NCBI RefSeq assembly: GCF_003425985.1
Contig: NZ_CP022985.1
Location: 1,091,501-1,155,500, forward strand
Reading direction: 5' to 3'
Source of the DNA: Mariniflexile sp. TRM1-10
Lineage (GTDB): Bacteria; Bacteroidota; Bacteroidia; Flavobacteriales; Flavobacteriaceae
DNA: 64,000 nt
Every line of letters begins with the position of its first letter. Position 1 is the stretch's first letter. Shown piece after piece: positions 48,051 to 57,276 of this stretch. The translations under genes and the position numbers were made by a program. The notes under the pieces are model-generated. The model was not told the DNA's origin. It saw only the letters and a program-made list of their open reading frames with translations, and did no database searches.

Positions 48051-48071
48051 GCAATCGATTACCCAAATATA
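48051..48071 (-). promoter_or_regulatory. Candidate promoter and operator of pectin operon
   Basis: On the minus strand a -7 box TATATTTG (48071-48064, exact TAnnTTTG) is followed after 1 nt by the palindromic 12-mer GTAATCGATTGC. The same 12-mer, in the other orientation, abuts a near-consensus TATATTAG box at 63152-63171. A protein bound here would cover the transcription start, as expected of a repressor. No -33 TTG is obvious. Confidence 0.5.
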
Positions 48072-48174
48072 TTTAAAAAAAACATTTCATCTTAATAAAT
48101 CCTGTTAAAATTGCGTGGTTCCTATAATACTTTACATTTAAACCCATTTTTCTACTAAAAGTTTAAATAAACTA

Positions 48175-49470
48175 TTAAATTTTTACTTTATGTCCAAACA
48201 CTCCAAAGTACAATATCACTAAAAAGCAAACCAAAGGAATGATATAACCTGCTTGAATATCATCGTGTTTTATATCAATTAAAGTGCCCATGGCATACGG
48301 AAGTATCGCACCTCCAACAATAGACATAACCAACCAGGAGGAACCCGTTTCCGTGTTCGATTTTAAACCCACTAAGCCGAGTGAAAAAATAGTGGGAAAC
48401 ATAATGGACATAAAAAAACCTAAACCACCCAATGCATAAATAACATGAATACCTTCTCCATAAATAGCGACAAGACTTAACAAAATACTTAACAAACAAT
48501 AAGTTGAAAGTAGCACATAGTCTTTTATAAATTTCAGCAAAAAGGTACCAACAAATCGCCCAGCCATAAACAAAAACCCATAAACACCAAGGTAATAGGC
48601 TGCCGTTTTTTCATCTAAACCTGCACCTTGTTGTGCCGCTCTAATAAAGAAACTGGTAACACAAACCTGAGCCCCTACATAAAAGAATTGTGCCACGACC
48701 GCCCAACTTAAATGCGAAAATTTCAATACAGAAAAGAAACCTGGTTTAACTTCGGTTTCTGTAGGTTCTATTTTCATTTTAGGAAGTTTCATAAAATACA
48801 CCACAACTGCTACGAGTATTAATACGCTTCCTAAAACTATATATGGCATTTTTACCGATGCTGCCTCACCTAACAAATAAGCCGATTTAGTAGCCTCAGG
48901 CATGGCGGCCATTTCATCGGGTGTATAATTGGTTCCCGAAAGAATGAACAGCGACCCAACAATAGGTGCTACCATAGCTGCCAACCCATTAAAGGAAGCG
49001 GCTAAATTCAAGCGTTTGGAAGATGATTCCGGAGGCCCTAAAATAGCGGCATACGGATTGGCACTGGTTTCTAAAATCGTTAAACCACAACCAATTACAA
49101 ATAAAGCAAACAAAAAAAGCTCGTACATTCTTGTATTGGCTGCTGGCACAAACAAAAATGCGCCAATTGCAAACACCAACAGCCCTGTTATAATACTGTT
49201 TTTATAACCAAATCGCTTAATTATCATACCCGCAGGAATTGCCATAATGAAATAGGCAAAAAACACAGCGGTATCAATTAATGTGGATTGACGATTATTT
49301 AATTCACACGCCTTTTTAAGATGCGGAATTAAAATAGAATCTAGATTATGTGCCATCCCCCAAAGGAAAAACAGAAAGGTTATAAGAATAAACGGAAACA
49401 AATGTTTGCCTACTAAACTTGTTTGTTTTGGCACTTCGGATAAATGGGTTACTTGGTTAGTTGTTTGCAT
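48175..49470 (-). CDS. FucP-type MFS sugar:proton symporter
   Basis: 431 residues with about 12 membrane helices. Family landmarks are FLFFLWGMAHNLDSILIPHLKK, GCGLTILETSANPYA and NLAASFNGLAAMVAPIVG, as in L-fucose/galactose/glucose:H+ symporters. It carries a sugar into the cytoplasm; the sugar is not defined. It starts 12 bp after the MaoC stop and is the last gene of the CoA-transferase block. Fucose from the GH29 enzyme, or a pectin-derived sugar, are possible substrates. Confidence 0.87.
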   Translation of the reverse strand: MQTTNQVTHLSEVPKQTSLVGKHLFPFILITFLFFLWGMAHNLDSILIPHLKKACELNNRQSTLIDTAVFFAYFIMAIPAGMIIKRFGYKNSIITGLLVFAIGAFLFVPAANTRMYELFLFALFVIGCGLTILETSANPYAAILGPPESSSKRLNLAASFNGLAAMVAPIVGSLFILSGTNYTPDEMAAMPEATKSAYLLGEAASVKMPYIVLGSVLILVAVVVYFMKLPKMKIEPTETEVKPGFFSVLKFSHLSWAVVAQFFYVGAQVCVTSFFIRAAQQGAGLDEKTAAYYLGVYGFLFMAGRFVGTFLLKFIKDYVLLSTYCLLSILLSLVAIYGEGIHVIYALGGLGFFMSIMFPTIFSLGLVGLKSNTETGSSWLVMSIVGGAILPYAMGTLIDIKHDDIQAGYIIPLVCFLVILYFGVFGHKVKI

Positions 49471-49481
49471 GGGGTCTTTAA

Positions 49482-49934
49482 TTAAGTGGTGCTAAGCTTT
49501 CTTTTTACAAGTAGTAAATGGTCGCACACCAATACAACTTCGCCTCTTTGGTTTATAATTTCTACATGTTCGGTTACCGTACCCATTTCGGGTCGTTTAG
49601 CATCTCCTTTTTCTGAAATGGTTATTTCCGAATGAATGGTATCACCAATATGAACTGGTTTTACAAATCGTAATCTATCATAGCCTTTTGAAAAGGCTTC
49701 CGGGTTGATCTCGGAAGCTGTTAAACCAATACCGATACTAAAAATCATGGTACCATGTGCAATACGCTGACCAAAGGGTTGTGTTCTACACCATACTTCA
49801 TCCATGTGGTGTGGAAAAAAATCGCCTGTGTGCCCAGCATGAACAACAAAGTCAGTTTCTGTGATGGTTCTTCCTAAAGTAACTCGTTTTTCGTTTAATT
49901 GATAATCCTCGAAAAATGTTGATTTGAAATACAT
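49482..49934 (-). CDS. MaoC-like (R)-hydratase
   Basis: A 150-residue hot-dog-fold protein with the hydratase pattern [15 protein letters not shown] (Asp38, His42/His43) and [13 protein letters not shown]. This family hydrates or dehydrates enoyl-CoA-type thioesters, including mesaconyl-CoA. With two class III CoA-transferases in the same operon, it probably acts on a CoA ester of an organic acid made here. It lies between the Gfo/Idh gene (12 bp) and the MFS gene. Confidence 0.85.
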   Translation of the reverse strand: MYFKSTFFEDYQLNEKRVTLGRTITETDFVVHAGHTGDFFPHHMDEVWCRTQPFGQRIAHGTMIFSIGIGLTASEINPEAFSKGYDRLRFVKPVHIGDTIHSEITISEKGDAKRPEMGTVTEHVEIINQRGEVVLVCDHLLLVKRKLSTT

Positions 49935-49946
49935 ATGCTTTTATTA

Positions 49947-51014
49947 TTATAATTCTGTTAATGAAACGCCACCTGTTGAATCACTTATGTAACAAGCTTC
50001 AACAACCTTCATGGTATCCAATACATCTTGAACGCTGGCATGTAATGTTTTATCTGAGCCTTCTTTGAAACGCATCAAATTGGACATGGTGCCTATAAAT
50101 GCCTCGGGAAACCAAGAACCTTCGAGATTCAGGGTCTTCCACTCATAGTCTTTTTCTTCTTCGGCAATGGTGTATTCGAAAGCATCTGGTAAGCCGTCTG
50201 GGTAATTCATTAACAAGCCCATTTTTGCCTTAATAGCTCCTTTTGTACCTTCCCATTTGATATAGCTTTCTTGGTGTTTTGTATTAAATTCATGATCGTG
50301 GTTGGTATTTATTTTTACGCTCATAGTGTCGCCATAATCTAAAATAATAGTAGAACGACAAGACGACAAATCTTTTAAGGGATGTTTTGTTGTTCTAGCC
50401 ATAACACGTTTGGGATTCCCTAAAAACGAACGGATACAGTCAATATAATGCACACTATGAAATAGAATTTCTAACCGTGGATGCTGTTTTATTACGGGAA
50501 ACAATTCCCAAGGTGTTTTTACAGTAACTTTAAATTCCATATCGTATAAATCACCAATCAATCCTTGATCAATCATATGTCTTGCGGCACTTACAAACGA
50601 CGCAAAGCGTAATTGAAAGTTAATGGCTGCTACTAAATTTTTACGTTCGCAAACAGCAACAATGTCTTTAGCCTGCTTATAATCGTTACCCATTGGTTTT
50701 TGAATAAGCACCGCGGCGCCATTCGGCAATTGCTCCAATATTTCAATGTATTGGTCTGGCAACACCGTAATATCGTAAACCGCATTTTTGGGTGCCTGCT
50801 TTACGGCATCTGCTACACTTTCAAAGACATTTGGAATGTTATGGTTTTTTGCCATTTCATGTGCTTTAGACATGGTACGGTTGGTTATTCCAAATACTTC
50901 AAAACCTGCCATCTTATAAGCTGGTAAATGAGCATCTTTTACAATACCACTTGCACCAATTATAATTATGGGTTGCTTGGTTTCTGGTAATAATGGTTTG
51001 TAGGTAACAGTCAT
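49947..51014 (-). CDS. Gfo/Idh/MocA oxidoreductase in CoA-transferase operon
   Basis: A 355-residue cytoplasmic NAD(P)-dependent oxidoreductase. The Rossmann loop is IIGASGIVKDAHLP, IQKPMG replaces the usual EKP, and the catalytic part has FHSVHYIDCIRSF. Its start overlaps the preceding solute-binding-like gene by 4 bp (ATGA), indicating coupled translation. It is likely to oxidise a sugar or hydroxy acid feeding the CoA-thioester steps. Confidence 0.85.
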   Translation of the reverse strand: MTVTYKPLLPETKQPIIIIGASGIVKDAHLPAYKMAGFEVFGITNRTMSKAHEMAKNHNIPNVFESVADAVKQAPKNAVYDITVLPDQYIEILEQLPNGAAVLIQKPMGNDYKQAKDIVAVCERKNLVAAINFQLRFASFVSAARHMIDQGLIGDLYDMEFKVTVKTPWELFPVIKQHPRLEILFHSVHYIDCIRSFLGNPKRVMARTTKHPLKDLSSCRSTIILDYGDTMSVKINTNHDHEFNTKHQESYIKWEGTKGAIKAKMGLLMNYPDGLPDAFEYTIAEEEKDYEWKTLNLEGSWFPEAFIGTMSNLMRFKEGSDKTLHASVQDVLDTMKVVEACYISDSTGGVSLTEL

Positions 51015-52240
51015 TTTTTTAGTGTTTCTTGGATGTTATTCTGTGTGGTTTTCAGTAATAAATGAGAAGGCACATGGCTATTTATGGCTTGCAAAACCAT
51101 CCCATCTATTAACGCTGCGACTTTATGCCAAACTGGAGTTTGTGGCAAGGTTAAAGCGTTTTCGTGTAACATTCCTAATTTATGATAATACGGAATGGTT
51201 TTATTTATTTCGGCATCATTCCATGTTGACTTTCTGCAACCAATACCACCTTCGTTGGTTAGTAATTTATCACTTGCAGGTGTTGTGGCGAATTTTAGAA
51301 AATTATAAGCTAATTCTTTATTTCTGCTCCCCGAACCAATGGTATATAACCAATAGACATTGAGCGATGCTGAATTACAATTTTTATCGTGGGGTATTTC
51401 GGCAATATCAACCTTACCTTTTACCAATGATCCTTCAATAACTTCGCACATGGAGGCAAAACCAAACCAATTTATTGCCATAGATGCTTCACCTTTTGCA
51501 AATGCCATACCCGCTTCAACAGAACCAAAGTCTTCTGAATATGGATGGGTCATTTTTTTGTTTTTTACAATAGTTCTATAGAAATCCAAAGCTTTAATTG
51601 CTTCTCGTGTATTAATATCTATTTGGTTTTCTGAATTTAAAAGCGATCCGCCATGGGTCCATAATTGCAAACAAAAATCGAAAACCATGTTGTGTCCATC
51701 AGGATAATTTGCAAATACACAACCATATAAGTTTTGTTCCGGTCTATTAAAAAATGTGGCTATTTCCGTGAATTGTTCCCACGTCTTTGGAGGTTGCAAC
51801 TCATAGCCATATAGCTTTTTGAAGTTTTCTTTTTCTGAAGTGTCTTCAAACAAATCTTTTCTAAATAGTAAACATTCCGGTCCATCATGAAATGGTAAAC
51901 CATAAATATTGTCATTTATTTGTTGCAAATGAAGCAGTGATTTATGCCAACCATCTGGAAAATCCTGTGGTGGGTTTTGTGCAATAATTGGCGATAAATT
52001 TTCTACTGCTTGTACGTTTACGGCATCAAAAATCCAGTCAGTATTTATATGGGCTATATCCCAATTACCGTTTTGCAAGCCTTTATTGGTGATTGTTTCT
52101 TCATATAGCTCATCAAGTTCCAACGCGACCAATTCTGCCTCCATACTTAAGTTATTTTCAGTACAAAAAGCATCCCATAACTTAGCTAAGGCGGTTTCAA
52201 AAGGCTCAAATTTCCGAATGGCGATTCTAAATTTTTCCAT
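51011..52240 (-). CDS. Solute-binding-protein-like protein without signal peptide (1)
   Basis: 409 residues with the fold pattern of family 1 extracellular solute-binding proteins: WDIAHINTDWIFDA, INDNIYGLPFHDGPECLLFRKDLF, PPKTWEQFTEIATFF and MAFAKGEASMAINWFG. The chain begins straight with the first strand (MEKFRIAIRKFEP), and there is an in-frame stop two codons upstream, so no export signal is possible. No ABC permease or ATPase is nearby. Its start overlaps the CoA-transferase stop by one base (TAATG) and its end overlaps the Gfo/Idh start. It may act in the cytoplasm as a ligand-binding or enzymatic partner. Function unknown. Confidence 0.8.
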   Translation of the reverse strand: MEKFRIAIRKFEPFETALAKLWDAFCTENNLSMEAELVALELDELYEETITNKGLQNGNWDIAHINTDWIFDAVNVQAVENLSPIIAQNPPQDFPDGWHKSLLHLQQINDNIYGLPFHDGPECLLFRKDLFEDTSEKENFKKLYGYELQPPKTWEQFTEIATFFNRPEQNLYGCVFANYPDGHNMVFDFCLQLWTHGGSLLNSENQIDINTREAIKALDFYRTIVKNKKMTHPYSEDFGSVEAGMAFAKGEASMAINWFGFASMCEVIEGSLVKGKVDIAEIPHDKNCNSASLNVYWLYTIGSGSRNKELAYNFLKFATTPASDKLLTNEGGIGCRKSTWNDAEINKTIPYYHKLGMLHENALTLPQTPVWHKVAALIDGMVLQAINSHVPSHLLLKTTQNNIQETLKK

Positions 52241-53379
52241 TATTCACTTATTAATTCCTTTAAAATTTTGTCGTTATGCTCACCCAACTTTGGTGACCCT
52301 TTTTCAGAAACAAACAATTCACCATCAATTTTTATGGGGCAACGTGTTGTTCCATAGGCATACCCATCGCCCATTTTAACTTCCTGAATAAAGTCCAGAA
52401 CTTTAAAACCATCTTCAGCAAAAAGTTCTTCATAATTTAAAACTTTGGCACACCAAATATCTGCTGGCTCTAAAATATCCAACCAATATTGAGTGTTTTG
52501 GGTTTTAAGATGCGTCGCCAATACCTTTTTAATTTTATCCCTTAAACTAAATTTGTTTTCAGGAAACTGCCATAAAGCATCACATTTTAAAAGCTCCGCC
52601 AACACAGGAATTGAACCCATCGCCAATGCTAAAAATCCGTCTTTGGTTTTGTAAATACCATAAGGCGCACCCAAATATGCATGTGCATTGTTACTTTTTG
52701 TTCTTACGGGCAATTCACCGCCGTCGTTAAAATACGTTGTGATGGTTTCAAATTGAAAATCGATGGCCGATTCCAACATGCTCACTTCCACTTTAGCTCC
52801 CACATTATGGATGGCTTTTCTATATAATGCCGCCAAAATACCTTGTGCTAAATGCGCGCCAGCCAACATGTCTACAATCGATAAACCCATGGCAACTGGA
52901 CCATCATTTTGATTCCCCGTTAGCCAAGTTAAAGCGGTTAAAGATTGTAATAATAAATCTTGCCCAGGATGCTCTTTTAAATCTGGATGCCTGCCATAAC
53001 CTGATATTTCGGCATAAACCACGTTTGGGTTTATCGCTTTAACATCATCATAACTTAAACCCACACGTTCCATAACATCTGGTCTAAAATTATGCATCAC
53101 CACATCGGCTTTAGCAATTAATTTCTTTATTAGTTTTAAATCTTCTGCATCTTTAAAATCGGCCGCAAAGGATTCTTTATTTCTATTGATGGTATGAAAT
53201 ATGGAGGATTCGCCGTTCATTATTAAATCGGACGTATACAAGGTACGGCAAATATCTCCTTTCCCTGGTTTTTCGATTTTTATGACACGTGCACCAAAAT
53301 CTGCCAATCGCAAACTAGCGGATGGTCCCGAAAGAAACTGACTAAAATCTATTATTAAATAATCTTCTAAAGGGTTCAT
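52240..53379 (-). CDS. Class III (CaiB/BaiF) CoA-transferase 1
   Basis: A 379-residue family III CoA-transferase moving CoA between carboxylic acids. N-terminal FSQFLSGPSASLRLADFGARVIKIE (shown to Gly18 onwards only as type motif), NRNKESFAADFK, MHNFRPDVMERVG, and the catalytic Asp170 in GLSIVDMLAG are all present. It is closely similar to the second copy at 53446..54591, with Asp170 at the same number, so the two are paralogues and may form a heterodimer. It is translationally coupled to the solute-binding-like gene. The acid substrate is unknown. Confidence 0.9.
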   Translation of the reverse strand: MNPLEDYLIIDFSQFLSGPSASLRLADFGARVIKIEKPGKGDICRTLYTSDLIMNGESSIFHTINRNKESFAADFKDAEDLKLIKKLIAKADVVMHNFRPDVMERVGLSYDDVKAINPNVVYAEISGYGRHPDLKEHPGQDLLLQSLTALTWLTGNQNDGPVAMGLSIVDMLAGAHLAQGILAALYRKAIHNVGAKVEVSMLESAIDFQFETITTYFNDGGELPVRTKSNNAHAYLGAPYGIYKTKDGFLALAMGSIPVLAELLKCDALWQFPENKFSLRDKIKKVLATHLKTQNTQYWLDILEPADIWCAKVLNYEELFAEDGFKVLDFIQEVKMGDGYAYGTTRCPIKIDGELFVSEKGSPKLGEHNDKILKELISE

Positions 53380-53408
53380 TTAATTGTTATTTTTGAATGA
53401 CATTTGCG

Positions 53409-53429
53409 ATGCTGAAACAAGTTCAGCAT
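53409..53429. repeat. REP-like hairpin between CoA-transferase genes
   Basis: ATGCTGAA and TTCAGCAT around ACAAG form a perfect 8-bp stem in the 66-bp gap. The sequence (GTTTCAGCAT-type) resembles short palindromes scattered in Bacteroidota genomes. It may tune the mRNA between the two genes. Confidence 0.5.
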
Positions 53430-53445
53430 GACGCCATACATCTTC

Positions 53446-54591
53446 TTATTTTCTTAAAAATTGCTCATAAATCTTCGCATTGTCTTCACCTACTTTAGGA
53501 GCTGCTTTGGTAGCACTTAAAATGTCTCCATCGATTTTAATAGGACTTCTGGTGGTGACCATAGTTTTACCTGCTGAATTCTTTACGGTTTGTTTTAGCT
53601 GTAAATCATCCATAAAAGCCTTACTATTTAGATCATTATAGTTTAATACTTTTTCACACCACATGCCATTTTCCCGCAACAACTTGATCCAATGGTCTGA
53701 ATTTTGAGTCGTTATTTTTTTACGCAATATTTTTCGAATCGCTGCCCTACCCGTAAACCACGTTTTCTTATCGGAATACTTCCTCAAATCAACGTCAATA
53801 ATACCTCCTAATAAAAGCAGGTCACCCATAGCAATGGCTAAATAACCATCTAAAGTTTCATAAATACCATAAGGTGCACTTAAAAAGGCATGTGCGCTTC
53901 CTTTTACATTTCCTCTGTCTGCTAATTTACCGCCGTTATTTAAAAATATAGTTAGCGCTTCAAACTGCACATCTAGAACGGATTCCAACAAGCTAACCTC
54001 AACGGAAACACCCTTTCCTGTTTTTGCGCGTTTAAGCAATGCCGCCAAAATACCTTGCACAAAATGATTGCCACACATTAAATCGGCAACTGCCAATCCA
54101 AAAGGCACGGGACCCTGACTACTTTTTCCGCTTAACCACGTTAAACCAGAAAGCGATTGCACTAATAAATCCTGCCCTGGTTTTTTTGCCCACATACCGA
54201 TATTGCCATAACCTGTTATGGAACCATAAATTATTTTAGGGTTGACGTTTAAAACATCTTCAAAAGTCAATCCTATTTTCTCCATCACACCAGGCCTGAA
54301 ATTATGGGTCATAATATCCGCTTTGGCAATTAGTTTTTTTACATCTTCTAAATCTGCTGGATTTTTAAGATCGGCAGCAAAGGATTCCTTATTTCTATTT
54401 ATGGTATGAAAAAGCAAACTACTATCATCAACAAACAAATCCTTGATGCTTAATTGTCTACAGGCCTCCCCTTTTACAGGACGCTCAATTTTAATAACAC
54501 GCGCACCCAAATCGGCTAGTTTTAAACCTGCTGAAGGACCAGCCAAAAACTGCGAAAACTCTAATACCAATAAACCTTCTAATGGCTTCAA
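53446..54591 (-). CDS. Class III (CaiB/BaiF) CoA-transferase 2
   Basis: 381 residues, a paralogue of the preceding entry with the same motif spacing: FSQFLAGPSAGLKLADLGA, NRNKESFAADLK, THNFRPGVMEKIG, and Asp170 in GLAVADLMCG. Both copies keep the catalytic aspartate, so neither is an obvious dead subunit. It starts 10 bp after the second solute-binding-like gene. Two tandem CoA-transferases usually mean a heteromeric enzyme or two successive acid substrates. Confidence 0.9.
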   Translation of the reverse strand: MKPLEGLLVLEFSQFLAGPSAGLKLADLGARVIKIERPVKGEACRQLSIKDLFVDDSSLLFHTINRNKESFAADLKNPADLEDVKKLIAKADIMTHNFRPGVMEKIGLTFEDVLNVNPKIIYGSITGYGNIGMWAKKPGQDLLVQSLSGLTWLSGKSSQGPVPFGLAVADLMCGNHFVQGILAALLKRAKTGKGVSVEVSLLESVLDVQFEALTIFLNNGGKLADRGNVKGSAHAFLSAPYGIYETLDGYLAIAMGDLLLLGGIIDVDLRKYSDKKTWFTGRAAIRKILRKKITTQNSDHWIKLLRENGMWCEKVLNYNDLNSKAFMDDLQLKQTVKNSAGKTMVTTRSPIKIDGDILSATKAAPKVGEDNAKIYEQFLRK

Positions 54592-54601
54592 AATTTATTA
54601 T

Positions 54602-55741
54602 TTAATGTGTTAGTGATTCTCTATAAATTGAATTCATTTTATCGACCGCCACTTCAATGGAAACTTTCTCGGAAACTGCTTCATGAATTACGGGACTTGC
54701 TTCATCTTGAAAATGCATATAGCCATAATATTGCGGACGCATGGTGGCTTCATCTAAAGTTTGCAACGTATCTTTAAAAAAGTCTTTGCATTGGTTGTTC
54801 ACATCATCATTTAACCATGCTTTTCTGTGTCCCGGCTGCCCTCCAAATTCAAAATACAAACCTGATTGCGTTTTTTCTGAAGCCGTGAATTCGGCATACT
54901 TCATGGCAACTTCGGCATACTTGGTTTTTGAAGACACCGCAATACCAGCACCACCTAAGGTAGAACGAAGCCTTTTTCCCTTAAAAGTTACCAAACCTCC
55001 AGCTTTTAAAGTATGATCTGCATAATTCTTTTTAGAATAATTTGAATACCCATAATTGAACGGACTGTAAACAATATCATCCGTTTGCGTCATGCGTTCA
55101 TAAATTTTGATAGGATTCATTTCTAAACAAAAGGAAGGTGCTAAATCTACCAACTCTTTATACTTTTTAATGGCGTCTATCATAATATGTCGCGGGGCAA
55201 CTTCTGTTTTGTTTTCAAAAACATCACCACCCAATGCTATACACATCATGTAGTGATGCATCAATGTATCTATAGGAATGGATGCAAATGCAACTTTCCC
55301 TGTTTTAGTTAATTCCAGAAGTTCCTCCCAAGTTGTGGGGATTTGTATATTGTGTTTACTTATTAAATCTTCTCTCCAAGTCGCAATGGGTGTTGCCGCA
55401 TCTGTTGCCAAGGTCCATTGTTTATTATATACATGATAACTAGCATGTGATTTCCCGACACTATTTTTGGCTAATTCATTAATGAATTCAGCATTTAAGT
55501 AATCATCAAAAGGCAATAGAAGCTTATCCTTTGCTGCTATTGAAACATGGGGATTGTCCATAATTAACAAATCGTAATTATTTACCAAATCACTAAGGGA
55601 AGCATCTGCAAAAGCTTGTAAGGAACGCTTTTCCCATGTAATTCTTACATCGGGATTTAGCTCTTCAAATCGTTGTGCTGTGGCAACTACAGAGGTAAAA
55701 CCTCGTGTATGATTCCAAGCTATTCCTTTTAAGTTTATCAT
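54602..55741 (-). CDS. Solute-binding-protein-like protein without signal peptide (2)
   Basis: 379 residues in the UgpB/MalE-type binding-protein pattern: WNHTRGFTSVVATAQRFEEL, NYDLLIMDNPH, QWTLATDAATPIATWREDL, IPTTWEELLELTK, GGAGIAVSSKTKYAEVAMKYAEF. The chain starts MINLKGIAWNH with no hydrophobic segment, and an in-frame stop lies three codons upstream, so it stays in the cytoplasm. It is the first gene of the CoA-transferase operon, after a gap with a REP hairpin and a type C element. It differs strongly from the first binding-like protein, so the pair is not a recent duplication. Confidence 0.8.
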   Translation of the reverse strand: MINLKGIAWNHTRGFTSVVATAQRFEELNPDVRITWEKRSLQAFADASLSDLVNNYDLLIMDNPHVSIAAKDKLLLPFDDYLNAEFINELAKNSVGKSHASYHVYNKQWTLATDAATPIATWREDLISKHNIQIPTTWEELLELTKTGKVAFASIPIDTLMHHYMMCIALGGDVFENKTEVAPRHIMIDAIKKYKELVDLAPSFCLEMNPIKIYERMTQTDDIVYSPFNYGYSNYSKKNYADHTLKAGGLVTFKGKRLRSTLGGAGIAVSSKTKYAEVAMKYAEFTASEKTQSGLYFEFGGQPGHRKAWLNDDVNNQCKDFFKDTLQTLDEATMRPQYYGYMHFQDEASPVIHEAVSEKVSIEVAVDKMNSIYRESLTH

Positions 55742-55820
55742 ATTTTTTTAATCAATTTTAAATATACTAATTTAACCCGTTAGGTGTAATTGCTTTATCA
55801 ATACTAATTTTATATAAATT

Positions 55821-55878
55821 GTCACATTGAGCTTGTCGAAATGTATCTTCTAGTGTCTTCGACAGGCTCAGACTGACA
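55821..55878. repeat. REP-like inverted repeat
   Basis: GTCACATTGAGCTTGTCGAA and TTCGACAGGCTCAGACTGAC form a 20-bp imperfect stem around a 17-nt loop. Palindromes built on TGAGCYTGTCGAA are widespread between genes in this phylum. It lies upstream of the solute-binding-like gene at the head of the operon. Confidence 0.65.
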
Positions 55879-55901
55879 CTTGAGTGCTAAATTGACTTTA
55901 A

Positions 55902-56061
55902 GAGACTGTTTAAGTTTTATCCTTTGGCTCTTTTATGTGCCTTTTTCCGCCATACTTCAGCTATTTTTCGATCCATAGCTATGGCTATGAATCTCAAAAT
56001 ACCTTCGTCTGACAAAAAAATACCCTATAAAACATTCCAAAAACAAAATTTAAATAGTCTC
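55902..56061. repeat. Type C MITE-like element
   Basis: A 160-bp element with terminal inverted repeats GAGACTGTTTAAGTTTT and AAATTTAAATAGTCTC, flanked by TAA on both sides (55899-55901 and 56062-56064). Its left half matches the reverse complement of the window-edge copy at 1..136. It contains CCATAGCTATGG. It fills much of the 374-bp gap between the DUF1537 gene and the solute-binding-like gene, which has no coding sequence. Confidence 0.8.
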
Positions 56062-56115
56062 TAAATTATAATCAAAATCGTTATAAATTAAATTTTCTTA
56101 ATTTCATCCAACGGG

Positions 56116-57276
56116 TTAATTTAATAAACCATCTGGCCATTCGTAACTCCCTGGTTTGATGGTAATGTGTTTTTTGGGATCATTATCATAATGCATACGC
56201 ACGACACCTGAGGCTAATTCAGCAATTGGCGTGAATGAATGCCAGTTTAATTTATCGAGCAAATCGTAGGCCGTTGCGCCTCCTTCAATAAAAATTTCAT
56301 CAATTTTACAATGCTCAAAAAGATGCTTTACAACAAAACTCATTCGGGTTTTAAGCACTTTTGAGCTATTGGTAAATTCAATTATTTCATTTGAAATTCT
56401 TAAAACCACCTTTTTGGTTATTTGGTAGCTTTTGGCAACTTTTAGTATCCATTCATTTAAAACTGATTCCTCTACATTTTCAAACAGAAGGTGTTCAGGA
56501 AACGTAAAAACAGTACAATTACTTTTTTCAAGCCTTTTTGTGAATGCTATGCTTTTTGGATGTGTACTTCCTGAAACCAATAAGTAATCTTTTGAAAAAT
56601 TAAGTTTCACAGAATCTTTTTTTGTTGAAACCACTTTTAATTTAATCAAAAATTGCTCAAAAAAAGCGGCGCTTCCGCCAATAATCATGTCTTCATTATA
56701 TAGCTTCACATTATTTATTAAATCAGATCCATGACTGCAATCTGGAATATATAATCCTTTTGAATTGGTTTCATGAATCATTCCTGCATAAACTTGAATG
56801 CTATCTTTTTTTGAACTTCGGCCTAAAAGCAAATTCTTAACCAAGGATGTTTTCGCAGGAAAATCAGGATCTGTGGCAAAGCCTGTATTTTCAATCTTAA
56901 CATCATTTACATAATAAATACCATCACTAATACAACGATTCCCCAATGGATTTGCTGGCTGTAACAAAACAATACTTTTACTTGTAATAGCTATCAACGC
57001 TAAAATTTCAGTTAAAACATGACCTCGTAAAACGGAATCGCATTTTTTAAAAATAATTTGATTCGGGTTATTTTTAATGATGTCACCAGCTAATTGTAGA
57101 TGCACTTTATAGGCTTGTTCTTCTGATAGTGAACGGGAATCCGTTGCAATTATAACTACTTGAGCTGGCTTTTCAGGAATAGCATCTATGCCAAAAACCA
57201 CATCTATACCGTAGCGAAGACAAATACCTGCAATTTCTGCCGCTCCAGTTAAATCGTCTGCTATAACCGTAATCAT
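56116..57276 (-). CDS. DUF1537 four-carbon acid sugar kinase family
   Basis: A 386-residue ATP-dependent kinase of acid sugars (the DtnK/DenK/OtnK/OiaK family). Motifs are IADDLTGA (5-12), KKCDSVLRGH (Asp80, Arg84), the C-terminal nucleotide part LVSGSTHP, and IEGGATAYDLL. It shares one base with the PdxA2 gene stop (TAATG). The DUF1537-PdxA2 pair is known to convert D-threonate or D-erythronate through a 4-phosphate to dihydroxyacetone phosphate, and that is the expected chemistry here. Related family members act on oxo-isoapionate, so the exact acid is open. Confidence 0.88.
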   Translation of the reverse strand: MITVIADDLTGAAEIAGICLRYGIDVVFGIDAIPEKPAQVVIIATDSRSLSEEQAYKVHLQLAGDIIKNNPNQIIFKKCDSVLRGHVLTEILALIAITSKSIVLLQPANPLGNRCISDGIYYVNDVKIENTGFATDPDFPAKTSLVKNLLLGRSSKKDSIQVYAGMIHETNSKGLYIPDCSHGSDLINNVKLYNEDMIIGGSAAFFEQFLIKLKVVSTKKDSVKLNFSKDYLLVSGSTHPKSIAFTKRLEKSNCTVFTFPEHLLFENVEESVLNEWILKVAKSYQITKKVVLRISNEIIEFTNSSKVLKTRMSFVVKHLFEHCKIDEIFIEGGATAYDLLDKLNWHSFTPIAELASGVVRMHYDNDPKKHITIKPGSYEWPDGLLN

